Source: Roseateles_B sp041906185 (GTDB taxonomy: Bacteria > Pseudomonadota > Gammaproteobacteria > Burkholderiales > Burkholderiaceae_C). From it: a stretch of DNA of 64,000 nt. The position numbers and the translations under genes are program-made. The stretch is from assembly GCA_041906185.1 (NCBI GenBank), contig JAYRJQ010000004.1:1-64000 (forward strand). Direction: 5' to 3'. The notes under the pieces are model-generated. The model saw only the letters and a list, made by a program, of their open reading frames with translations. It searched no databases and was not told the origin of the DNA. This document shows, piece after piece, positions 57,141-64,000 of the stretch (position 1 is the first letter of the stretch; each line of letters opens with the position of its first letter).

Positions 57141-58997
57141 TCAGGGGGCGGTGCACAGGCAGTGCACGGTGGTCGAGAAGGGCTTGCGGCCCTCCAGCAG
57201 CTCGCTGACCATGGCCAGTTCCTGCTGCGACTGCATCACGCCGGCCGGCATCTGGAAGCCCAGCTGCGCGCGCACCGAGGCGGCGATGTTCGGGGCCAGG
57301 GCGCTGCCCAGGCTCTCGAGCAGCCGCTCGAGCTTGCCGGGTTCCTTCTCGATGTAGCTCACGCGCGGCTTGGCGTCGAGCTTGGCCCGCTTGGCGGCGG
57401 CCTGGATGGCGTCGTCGAGGCTGCCCAGGCGGTCGACGAGACCGCGCTCCAGCGCCTGCTTGCCGGTCCAGACGCGGCCCTGGGCCACGGCGTCGATCTC
57501 CTCGACCTTCTTCTTGCGGGCTTGCGCGGCCTTGCCGGTGAACTCGTCGTAGATGTGCTGGATGCTGCTCTGGACGGCCGACGCCATGCGGGCGTCGAGG
57601 CCCGTGCGGAAGTCGTAGCCCTTGCCCAGCCACGTCGTCGTGTAGCCGCCGGTGTGCAGGGAGAGCTTGTCCATGAGCTTCTCGCCCGTGGGCAGCAGCG
57701 CGAAGACACCGATGGAGCCGGTGATGGTGCCGGCGTCGGCGATCACCTCGTCCGAGGACATGGAGATCCAGTAGCCGCCCGAGGCCGCGACGTCACCCAT
57801 GGAGATCACCACGGGCTTGCCGGCCTTCTGCGTCAGCTCCAGCTCGCGGCGGATGATCTCCGAGGCGAAGGCGCTGCCGCCGGGCGAATTCACGCGCAGC
57901 ACGACGGCCTTGACCTGCTCGTCCTCGCGGGCCTGGCGGATCAGCTCGGCGGTGGAGTCGCCCCCGATGGTGCCGGGGGCGGCGCTGCCGTCCTTGATCT
58001 CGCCCTGGGCCACGACCACGCCCACGGCGGGGCCGACGGGCAGCACGGGCTTCTGGCGGGCCAGGTACTCACCCAGGCCGATGCGGGCGAAGCTGTGGCC
58101 CTTCTCGTCCTTGGCGCCGCGCTGCATCAGCAGGGCACGGACCTCGTCGCGGGTCTTGATGCCGTCCACCAGCTTCTGCTGCAGCGCCAGCTTGGCGAGA
58201 TCGCCGCGCACGGCGGCCAGGTCCTTGTCGGCCTGGTCGATGCTGCGAGCCAGGCTGCCGGCCTCGAGCTTGCGGGCCTTCTCGATGTCGGCCAGGAAGC
58301 CATTCCAGAGATCGTCGTAGAGGTAGCTCTCCGCTTCCATCGATGCCGGGGACGGGGCGTTGGCGATGTAGGGCTCGCCCGCGCTCTTGTAGGTGCCCAC
58401 GCGCAGCAGGTTGGGCGTGACGCCCACGCGCTCGAGGGCGTCCTTGTAGTAGAGGCGCTGGCGGCCGAAGCCTTCCATCATCACGCCGCCCATCGGGTGG
58501 ATGAAGATCTCGTCGGCCTGGGCCGCGAGGTAGTAGGCGCGCTGGCTGTAGTTGTCACCGTAGGAAATCACCTTCTTGCCGGTGGCCTTGAAGCGCTGCA
58601 AGGCCGCCGCGACCTCGTGCAGGCCGGCCAGGCCGGCGCCGCTGAAGCCGTCGAGGTCCAGCAGGACCTGGCCGATCCGGGCGTCCTTGCCGGCGGCGTC
58701 CAGCGCGGTCAGCACGTCGCGCAGGCGCACCTGCTTGGGGTCGATGCCCTGCAGCTGGTTCATCGCCTGGTCGCGCGCCGACCCGGAGAACTGCTCCACC
58801 AGCGGGCCCTCGAAGCCCAGCACCAGGGTGCTCTTGTCGGGCAGGGGCTTGGGGCCACCGCTGAACAGGCCCCAGATCAGGGCGATCAGCAGCAGCAGCA
58901 GGATGAGGTTGAACAGCGCACGGCGCATGCCGTCCACCACCCACCAGATCTTCTTCAGCAGCCACCAGACGGGTGAGACGAGGGTCTTGATGCCCAT
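57141..58997 (-). CDS. sppA: Signal peptide peptidase SppA (protease IV), long form
   Basis: 618 aa, the duplicated E. coli-type SppA that degrades leftover signal peptides in the inner membrane. One N-terminal helix (about 27-45). The catalytic dyad is split between the two repeats as expected: Lys in VGTYKSAGEPY (about 204) and Ser in GDVAASGGYW (about 406). VNSPGGSAFASE and AGTITGSIGVF are typical of the second repeat. GGAGGA precedes ATG 58997. Last base of the operon is shared with the small membrane protein 18 nt downstream. Confidence 0.95.
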   Translation of the reverse strand: MGIKTLVSPVWWLLKKIWWVVDGMRRALFNLILLLLLIALIWGLFSGGPKPLPDKSTLVLGFEGPLVEQFSGSARDQAMNQLQGIDPKQVRLRDVLTALDAAGKDARIGQVLLDLDGFSGAGLAGLHEVAAALQRFKATGKKVISYGDNYSQRAYYLAAQADEIFIHPMGGVMMEGFGRQRLYYKDALERVGVTPNLLRVGTYKSAGEPYIANAPSPASMEAESYLYDDLWNGFLADIEKARKLEAGSLARSIDQADKDLAAVRGDLAKLALQQKLVDGIKTRDEVRALLMQRGAKDEKGHSFARIGLGEYLARQKPVLPVGPAVGVVVAQGEIKDGSAAPGTIGGDSTAELIRQAREDEQVKAVVLRVNSPGGSAFASEIIRRELELTQKAGKPVVISMGDVAASGGYWISMSSDEVIADAGTITGSIGVFALLPTGEKLMDKLSLHTGGYTTTWLGKGYDFRTGLDARMASAVQSSIQHIYDEFTGKAAQARKKKVEEIDAVAQGRVWTGKQALERGLVDRLGSLDDAIQAAAKRAKLDAKPRVSYIEKEPGKLERLLESLGSALAPNIAASVRAQLGFQMPAGVMQSQQELAMVSELLEGRKPFSTTVHCLCTAP

Positions 58998-59151
58998 GCG
59001 ATTCCTCCAGGTTGGGCGCGCGCTTGGCGCAGGTCTTGATGCGCGCCGATTGTGCAGCAAGCCGCCGGCTGTGGCGTGTGAGCAAAGCCATTGCGATGCA
59101 GCGTGACAGCGACGCGCTTTGGTGCTGCACTGCAGGCTTGCCGGGCGCCGT

Positions 59152-59166
59152 GGGGTCGGGTCTTGC
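59152..59166 (+). repeat. Interspersed repeat GGGGTCGGGTCTTGC, copy 3
   Basis: One base different from copies at 3423 and 38430. Here it is intergenic and followed by GGCCCC and GGCAAGGCCC, so GGGTCTTGC and GCAAGGCCC form a small hairpin. It lies 37 nt before the start of the FMN/Fe-S gene. Confidence 0.6.
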
Positions 59167-59203
59167 GGCCCCGGCAAGGCCCGCGCCCGAGGAGACCGCC
59201 CGC

Positions 59204-60856
59204 ATGCTGCCCTGGCTCAGAACCGTCGACGACTTCTTCCCCCTGCGCTACCTCAGCTGGTGGCTGTGCGGCCTGGGCGCGGTGCTCAGCGCCGTGGGCA
59301 CCTGGTACTTCTGGCCGGCCTGGCCCTGGTTCATCCTCTTCATGGGCCTGAGCCTGCTGGGCTTCCGCGACGTGCGCCAGACCAAGCGCGCGGTGCTGCG
59401 CAACTACCCGGTGATCGGCCACCTGCGCTTCCTGCTGGAGTACATCCGGCCGGAGATGCGCCAGTACTTCATCGAGGCCGACAACGAGGCCACACCCTTC
59501 TCGCGCCAGCAGCGATCGCTCGTCTACCAGCGCGCCAAGGGCGAGCCCGACAAGCGGCCCTTCGGCACGCAGAAGGACGTCGGCGCCGCAGGCTACGAGT
59601 GGATCAACCACTCCATGCAGCCCACCGTGCTGCCGGGCCACGACTTCCGCATCACCATCGGCGAGGAGCGCGCACAGCCCTACTCCGCCAGCGTGTTCAA
59701 CATCTCCGCGATGAGCTTCGGCGCGCTCTCGGCCAACGCCATCCTCGCGCTCAACGCGGGGGCGAAGCAGGGCGGCTTCGCGCATGACACGGGCGAGGGC
59801 TCCATCAGCCCCTACCACCGCCAGCACGGCGGGGACCTGATCTGGGAGATCGGCTCCGGCTACTTCGGCTGCCGCACGCCGGAAGGGCGCTTCGACCCGG
59901 AGAAGTTCGCCGCCAACGCGAGCGACCCGCAGGTCAAGCTCATCGAGATCAAGCTCAGCCAGGGCGCCAAGCCCGGCCACGGCGGCGTGCTGCCGGGGGC
60001 CAAGGTGACGCCGGAGATCGCCGCCACGCGCGGCGTGCCGGTGGGTGAGGACTGCAACTCGCCGGCCGCGCATACCGCCTTCTCGACGCCGCTGGAGCTG
60101 ATGCAGTTCATCGCCGAGCTGCGCCGGCTCTCGGGCGACAAGCCGGTGGGCTTCAAGCTGTGCATCGGCCACCCCTGGGAGTGGTTCGCCCTGGCCAAGG
60201 CCATGCAGGAGAGCGGCATCGTGCCGGACTTCATCGTGGTGGACGGCGCCGAGGGCGGCACCGGCGCCGCGCCGCTGGAGTTCACGGACCACGTCGGCGC
60301 GCCGCTGCAGGAAGGGCTGCTGCTGGTGCACAACACGCTGGAGGGCCTCGGGCTGCGCGAGCGGGTGCGCATCGGCTGCGCGGGCAAGGTCGTCAGCGCC
60401 TTCGACATCGCCCGTGCCATGGCGCTGGGCGCCGACTGGTGCAACTCGGCGCGCGGCTTCATGTTCGCGCTGGGCTGCATCCAGGCGCAGGCCTGCCACA
60501 CCGGCAGCTGCCCCACGGGCGTCACCACGCAGGACCCGCTGCGCCAGCAGGCGCTGGTCGTGCCGGACAAGGCCGAGCGCGTCTACCGCTTCCATCGCAA
60601 CACGCTGCACGCGCTGCAGGAGCTGGTGCAGGCGGCGGGGCTGCTGCATCCGGGAGAGATCAGCGCCAACCACATCGTCCACCGCATCAGCCCGCACGAG
60701 GTGCGCCTGCTGACCACGCTGCTGCCCTTCGTGCGGCCCGGCGCCCTGCTGGAGGGCGAGCTGCCCGGTGCCGTGTTCAAGACCTACTGGCCCATGGCGA
60801 GCGCGCACAGCTTCGAGCCCGCCCGCCCGCTGCGCCGCGGTTTCCACGGGATTTGA
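59204..60856 (+). CDS. Membrane-anchored FMN/Fe-S glutamate-synthase-like protein
   Basis: 550 aa. Two N-terminal membrane helices (about 17-50), then the FMN-binding (GltS central) barrel: NISAMSFGALSANAILALN, GEGSISPYHRQHGGDLIW, KPGHGGVLPGAKV, VDGAEGGTGAAPLEF, and the Fe-S loop CIQAQACHTGSCPTGV (Cys about 425-436, 3Fe-4S pattern). It lacks the glutaminase and large C-terminal beta-helix of true GltB, so it is not a complete glutamate synthase; these stand-alone 'FMN-binding glutamate synthase family' proteins have no proven reaction known to me. GAGGAGA precedes ATG 59204. Confidence 0.9.
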   Translation: MLPWLRTVDDFFPLRYLSWWLCGLGAVLSAVGTWYFWPAWPWFILFMGLSLLGFRDVRQTKRAVLRNYPVIGHLRFLLEYIRPEMRQYFIEADNEATPFSRQQRSLVYQRAKGEPDKRPFGTQKDVGAAGYEWINHSMQPTVLPGHDFRITIGEERAQPYSASVFNISAMSFGALSANAILALNAGAKQGGFAHDTGEGSISPYHRQHGGDLIWEIGSGYFGCRTPEGRFDPEKFAANASDPQVKLIEIKLSQGAKPGHGGVLPGAKVTPEIAATRGVPVGEDCNSPAAHTAFSTPLELMQFIAELRRLSGDKPVGFKLCIGHPWEWFALAKAMQESGIVPDFIVVDGAEGGTGAAPLEFTDHVGAPLQEGLLLVHNTLEGLGLRERVRIGCAGKVVSAFDIARAMALGADWCNSARGFMFALGCIQAQACHTGSCPTGVTTQDPLRQQALVVPDKAERVYRFHRNTLHALQELVQAAGLLHPGEISANHIVHRISPHEVRLLTTLLPFVRPGALLEGELPGAVFKTYWPMASAHSFEPARPLRRGFHGI

Positions 60857-60935
60857 TGCGGATCAGCATCCGTGCTGAGCCCCGTGCCTGCGGGGTGGTC
60901 AAGGCCCTCCGATTGGGGAGAATCCGCGGCTTGTA

Positions 60936-60965
60936 ACGAATTGCACGCTCACGAATCGCACGCTC
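60936..60965 (+). repeat. 15-bp tandem repeat before the LuxR-like regulator gene
   Basis: ACGAATTGCACGCTC and ACGAATCGCACGCTC stand head to tail, one base apart in sequence, ending 45 nt before ATG 61011. Spacing of 15 bp is a little over one helical turn. They may be regulator half-sites or the result of duplication. Confidence 0.6.
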
Positions 60966-61010
60966 GCCGTGCCGGCCCGTCCTTCCCTGTCGCCGTTCCC
61001 GCCCGCGCCC

Positions 61011-61700
61011 ATGTCCTCGGTCTTCCTGCTTCGCCACAGCCAGCGCTCCCTGCAGCGCGCGGCGCTGGATTTGGCGGACACCGGCTGGCAGTGCCTGGGC
61101 ACCAGCCAGCACTGGCAGGAGGCGGCCGCCAGCTTGCGGCACGCCATGCCGGCCTATCTGGTGAGCGATCTGCATCTGAGCGACGGCCATGCCAGCTGCC
61201 TGCTGCAGCAGCTGAACGCCCTGCCCCCCGGCGTGGTGCGCCCTCGTGTGCTGCTCATCAGCGACGCCGTCGACGAGCTGACGCTCTTCCCCGCGCTGAG
61301 CCGCGGCGGCCATGCCTATCACCTGGACCAGCCCCGCGGCCCGAGCCTGCAGGACAGCCTGCAGGCGCTGGAGCAGGGGCGGGCCCGCATGTCCCCGGCG
61401 ATCGCGCGGGAGGCGCTGCACAGCTTCGGCGCCCCGCGCCGGCCCGTGAGCGAGGCGCGCCGCCTCGAGGCCGGGTTGGACCGCCAGCCTCTGGCGGTGC
61501 TGAGCCTGATCAGCCGCGCCGAGCAGGCCCTGCTGAGCCTGCTGTCCCACGGCCTGCTGGTCGAGGAGATCGCCGACGCCTGGTATGTGCTGCGCGAGGA
61601 GGTGGAGCGCCGCATCGCCCGCCTCTACCGCAAGCTGCATGCGCTGTGCCCGCCGGCCCACGTGATGGCGGCCGGGGAGCGCTGCCTGCTCCCGGCCTGA
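61011..61700 (+). CDS. Response-regulator-like protein with weak LuxR-type HTH
   Basis: 229 aa. N-terminal ~125 residues look like a NarL-type receiver: SSVFLLRHSQRSLQRA, YLVSDLHLSDGHAS (phospho-Asp position present), PRVLLISDAVDE, GGHAYHLDQPRGPSLQDSLQAL, but the switch Thr and the invariant Lys are missing, so phosphorylation is doubtful. The C-terminal part (about 165-215; LISRAEQALLSLLSHGLLVEEIADAW) is a degenerate LuxR helix-turn-helix. No kinase gene adjoins. ATG 61011 is preferred to GTG-like starts upstream in Pro-rich sequence. A 15-bp tandem repeat lies in its leader. Confidence 0.65.
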   Translation: MSSVFLLRHSQRSLQRAALDLADTGWQCLGTSQHWQEAAASLRHAMPAYLVSDLHLSDGHASCLLQQLNALPPGVVRPRVLLISDAVDELTLFPALSRGGHAYHLDQPRGPSLQDSLQALEQGRARMSPAIAREALHSFGAPRRPVSEARRLEAGLDRQPLAVLSLISRAEQALLSLLSHGLLVEEIADAWYVLREEVERRIARLYRKLHALCPPAHVMAAGERCLLPA

Positions 61701-61743
61701 CGCTCATCCGGTGCCGATCTGAAGCGCTAGGCGCCGCCGGCGC

Positions 61744-62373
61744 TCAGGCGCTGGGCGGCGCGGTGTCGATGAAACTCTGGCGGGTGCCCAGCTTGGCGAG
61801 GTGGCGGGCCAGGTTGGGGTAGTCCTCGCGCCAGGTGATGGCGGGGAAGCGGAAGTCCAGATAGGCCAGGGCGCAGCCCGTGGCGATGTCCGCCAGGCTG
61901 AAGTGGTTGCCCGAGCACCAGGGCTTCTCGCCCAGGCCCAGGCTCATGGCCTTGAGGGCGGCCTGCATCTTCTCCAGCTGGCGGTCGATCCAGGCGGCGC
62001 TGCGCTGAGCCTCGGTGCGGCCGGACCAAGTCTGCTCCATGCGGGCGAGGATGGCGGCGTCCAGCAGGCCGTCGGCCAGGGCCTCCCAGGTGCGGACCTC
62101 GGTGCGCTCGCGGCCGCGCTCGGGAATGAGCTTGCCCACGGGCGACAGCGTGTCCACATATTCCACGATCACGCGCGAGTCGAAGACCGCACCGCTGATC
62201 GAGTCCTGCCCCTCCATCACCAGGCAGGGCACCTTGCCCAGCGGGTTCATCTTCATGATGGCATCGGACGCCCAGACGTCTTCCAGCACGAACTGGTAGT
62301 CGAGCTTCTTCTCCGCCATCACGATGCGGACTTTGCGGACGTAGGGGCTGGTCAGGGAACCGATGAGTTTCAT
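61744..62373 (-). CDS. Glutathione S-transferase
   Basis: 209 aa, typical length. N-terminal thioredoxin-like domain MKLIGSLTSPYVRKVRIV (catalytic Ser in SLTSPY), NPLGKVPCLV with the cis-Pro, and DSRVIVEYVD; C-terminal helical domain with HFSLADIATGCALAYLDFRFP (N-capping box). The nearest class by eye is the YibF/beta-type group of bacterial GSTs. Its natural substrate is unknown. Convergent with the LuxR-like gene, 43 nt between stops. Confidence 0.93.
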   Translation of the reverse strand: MKLIGSLTSPYVRKVRIVMAEKKLDYQFVLEDVWASDAIMKMNPLGKVPCLVMEGQDSISGAVFDSRVIVEYVDTLSPVGKLIPERGRERTEVRTWEALADGLLDAAILARMEQTWSGRTEAQRSAAWIDRQLEKMQAALKAMSLGLGEKPWCSGNHFSLADIATGCALAYLDFRFPAITWREDYPNLARHLAKLGTRQSFIDTAPPSA

Positions 62374-62614
62374 GTGTGGGCAGGGGACTGCTGTCCTCGT
62401 TTCGGCGCGATTCTAGGGGCAGAGCCCCCGGCACTCGCTGACAGAGTGTGGCCAATCCGGGCCCCGCATGGGGGATTGAAGAAGGGCAGGAAAGCACGGC
62501 TTGTCAGCGCCGGGGCGCGTGGCGACACTCCTGCCCGCAATGCCAAGCCCGTGCCCACGCCCGTTTTCGGTGCGCGGCGCCGCCTGACCACCTCCTGCCG
62601 GATCGGCACGCCCC

Positions 62615-63178
62615 ATGAGCCCCACGTCCCCCGCCCGCGCCGCCGCGCCTGCCGTCACGCTCCGCCACGTCACGGAGTCCGACATGCCTCTGCTGATCCG
62701 TGCCGTGACGGACCCCGCCTGGCGCGGCGCCTTCTTGCCCAGCCGGATCACCTCGCCCGCCACGATGTGGCAGCGCTTCCGCGAGAACGGCTTCTCCGGC
62801 GAGGACATGGAGCGCCTGATGATCGTCAACGCGGAAGGGCGCGTCGTGGGCGACGTCGTGCACTTTCCGGCCCACCGCTACTCCACGGCCCGCGAGATCG
62901 GCTGGTCGGTGTTCGACCCTGCCGACCGCAACCAGGGCTACGGCGCGGCCGGCGCCCGCGCGCTGGTGGACTATCTCTTCCGCAGCCTGCCCATCCACCG
63001 CCTGTGCTGCAGCCTCTCGCCGGACAACCTGGCCTCCGCCCGCGTGGCGCAGAAGGCCGGCTTCCATTGCGAGGGCCTGATGCGCGGCGTGGTGTTCTGC
63101 GCCGGCGAGTACCTCGACGGCGAGTTCTACGGCATGACTCGGGACGACTGGCGCATGGCCGGGCAGGGCGGATCCTGA
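62615..63178 (+). CDS. GNAT-family N-acetyltransferase
   Basis: 187 aa. GNAT fold: VTLRHVTESDMPLL at the start, VVGDVVHFPAH, EIGWSVFDPADRNQGYGAAGARALVDYLF (acetyl-CoA loop Q/RxxGxG/A as NQGYGA), LCCSLSPDNLASARVAQKAGFHCEGLMR, VFCAGEYLDGEFYGMTRDDW. This pattern is the RimJ/RimL type that acetylates protein N-termini or small molecules. No strong ribosome site before ATG 62615. Stands alone in a 240-nt leader region with no clear promoter. Confidence 0.88.
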   Translation: MSPTSPARAAAPAVTLRHVTESDMPLLIRAVTDPAWRGAFLPSRITSPATMWQRFRENGFSGEDMERLMIVNAEGRVVGDVVHFPAHRYSTAREIGWSVFDPADRNQGYGAAGARALVDYLFRSLPIHRLCCSLSPDNLASARVAQKAGFHCEGLMRGVVFCAGEYLDGEFYGMTRDDWRMAGQGGS

Positions 63179-63221
63179 CCCAGCTGCTTGAGGCCTGAAG
63201 CATTCTGTTTCAGAAGAAAAG

Positions 63222-63254
63222 TTCTAGACAACTTGTTCTAGACGCGGCTATGCT
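63222..63254 (+). promoter_or_regulatory. BlaI-type operator overlapping the blaI promoter
   Basis: TTCTAGACAACTTGTTCTAGAC (63222-63243) is a near-perfect palindrome around TCTAGA...TCTAGA with one extra base. It overlaps a promoter: TAGACA (63225-63230), 18-nt spacer, TATGCT (63249-63254). A repressor bound there would block its own transcription, as known for BlaI/MecI. Confidence 0.6.
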
Positions 63255-63261
63255 GCGCGCC

Positions 63262-63660
63262 ATGAAGACAGCGTCCCCCCTTTCCGCGGCGCCGGCCCCC
63301 AAGCCGACGCCCGCCGAGCTGGATCTCCTGCGCGTGCTCTGGCGCATCGGCGCGGCCGATGCCCGGCAGGTCCACGAGGCCCTGCTGGCCGAGCGCCCCG
63401 AGGCCAGCTACGCCACCGTGCTGCGCCAGCTGCAGCTGATGCATGCCAAGGGCCTGGTCGAGCGCGACGAGGCCTGCCGGCCCCACCAGTACGCCGCCGC
63501 CCAGGCGCAGCAGACGCTGCAGACCCGCCTGCTCAAGGACCTCATCGCCAAGGCCTTCGCCGGCTCGGGCAAGGCGCTGGTGATGGCCGCGCTCAAGGGC
63601 CACGTCAGCCGCAAGGAGCGTGACGAGATCCGCCGCCTGCTGCAGGGGGATGAGGCGTGA
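63262..63660 (+). CDS. BlaI/MecI/CopY-family repressor
   Basis: 132 aa. Winged-helix N-terminal part: PTPAELDLLRVLWRIGAADARQVHEAL, ASYATVLRQLQLMHAKGLVERDEAC (recognition helix in the TVLRQL segment) and a helical dimer tail with ALVMAALKGHVSRKERDEIRRLL. In the BlaI family a partner BlaR1-type membrane protease cleaves or displaces the repressor. ATG 63262 is preferred over 63250 because the latter sits inside the -10 box; that leaves no leader or ribosome site. The stop overlaps the start of the blaR-like gene. Confidence 0.88.
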   Translation: MKTASPLSAAPAPKPTPAELDLLRVLWRIGAADARQVHEALLAERPEASYATVLRQLQLMHAKGLVERDEACRPHQYAAAQAQQTLQTRLLKDLIAKAFAGSGKALVMAALKGHVSRKERDEIRRLLQGDEA

Positions 63661-64000
63661 GCGCAGTGCTGGACCTTCTCGACTCGCTGCCCTGGCTGCC
63701 CGCGCTGGGCTGGGCGCTGCTGAACTTCGTCTGGCAGGGCGCGCTGATCGGCCTGCTGATCGCCGGGGCGCTTCGGCTGCTGGCCCAGGCGCCGGCGCGT
63801 CATCGCTATCTGGTCTGCGGCCTGGGGCTGCTGTGGTGCCTGGCGCTGCCGCTGAGCGCCTGCTGGCAGGCCTGGGCGGCCGCGCCCGGTGAGCTGGAGC
63901 AGGCGCTCGAGTTCAGCAGCGAGCTGCTGTGGATGCAGGCCCTGACCGAGCTCATGCCGCAGGTGGTGCTGGCCTGGGGCGTGGGCGTGCTGCTGATGAG
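63657..64000 (+). CDS. BlaR1/M56-family membrane metallopeptidase, N-terminal part (cut by window edge)
   Basis: At least 114 residues, cut by the right edge. Starts GTG 63657, overlapping the blaI stop (GTGA) with GGGGGATGAGG before it. Visible: three or four membrane helices, LPWLPALGWALLNFVWQGALIGLLIAGALRLL and YLVCGLGLLWCLALPLSACW, the characteristic opening of M56/BlaR1 sensors (LNFVWQG..G). The zinc HExxH site and any sensor domain would lie beyond the edge. Its place after blaI fits a signal-transducing protease for that repressor. Confidence 0.85.
   Translation, partial: MSAVLDLLDSLPWLPALGWALLNFVWQGALIGLLIAGALRLLAQAPARHRYLVCGLGLLWCLALPLSACWQAWAAAPGELEQALEFSSELLWMQALTELMPQVVLAWGVGVLLM

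Noticed and set aside
60853..60866. TTGAT-GCGG-ATCAG, FNR-like sequence
   Set aside because: One half-site is broken, it overlaps the stop of the FMN/Fe-S gene and is about 150 nt from the next start. Too weak to add to the three better boxes.
1..64000. tRNA, rRNA, CRISPR arrays, insertion sequences, prophage or integron features
   Set aside because: I looked for clover-leaf patterns, regular spaced repeats, transposase/integrase motifs and att-like repeats beside tRNAs and saw none.

Overview
The window is a GC-rich (about 70%) chromosomal segment from a betaproteobacterium, most likely Burkholderiales of the Rubrivivax/Leptothrix/Roseateles kind. The signs are the protein families (PEP-CTERM surface protein, MetX/MetW pair, three-gene PntAA/PntAB/PntB transhydrogenase, large hybrid kinases), the codon use, and the long antisense open frames typical of such DNA. 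I see no rRNA, tRNA, CRISPR array, transposase, integrase or prophage gene. It reads as core chromosome with a large signalling content.

Layout. 1-3928 (+) is the end of a type II secretion/pilus-like cluster: an accessory protein cut by the edge, a secretin lipoprotein and three prepilin-like proteins. 4054-6649 (-) is a small operon with a PEP-CTERM protein, a short exported protein and an exported metalloprotease, closed by a clear terminator. 6933-11560 holds a CAP-domain protein, an exported unknown, a NarL/DesK-type two-component pair and mnmA. 11621-21236 (-) is a signalling block: a MASE3-GGDEF-EAL protein, a Nudix hydrolase, and an operon of solute-binding lipoprotein, hybrid kinase and HD-GYP regulator. 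21615-24502 (+) is pntAA-pntAB-pntB, followed by a 7TMR-DISM kinase. 26553-31585 (-) is a second hybrid kinase/HD-GYP pair. 31929-36612 (+) has an acyl-CoA ligase, an unknown protein, rsmE, a small unknown and an MFS transporter. 36572-45321 (-) has rlmL, an SGNH/MBOAT acyl-transfer pair, a second GGDEF-EAL protein and an M20 peptidase. 45537-53895 is mixed: a solo LuxR regulator, lipase, crotonase, TPR protein, DUF4184-like protein, VOC protein, PPK2, an unknown protein and a polysaccharide deacetylase. 53958-58997 (-) has metX-metW under a SAM-II riboswitch, an orphan binding protein, a small membrane protein and sppA. 59204-64000 has an FMN/Fe-S glutamate-synthase-like protein, a LuxR-like regulator, a GST, a GNAT enzyme and a blaI-blaR pair cut by the right edge.

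How it fits together. Cyclic-di-GMP turnover is the main theme: two GGDEF-EAL proteins and two kinase/HD-GYP modules within about 33 kb. Three palindromes of the FNR/Anr type lie near the two GGDEF-EAL genes and ppk2, which suggests (inference) that oxygen supply feeds into c-di-GMP and polyphosphate metabolism. Methionine synthesis is controlled by a SAM-II aptamer followed directly by an intrinsic terminator. A 15-base interspersed repeat (GGGGTCRGGTCTTGC) occurs three times. Evidence for a wholly new system is limited. The best candidates are the solute-binding-protein/kinase/HD-GYP operon, the PEP-CTERM/protease operon, and the unknown protein beside the polysaccharide deacetylase.
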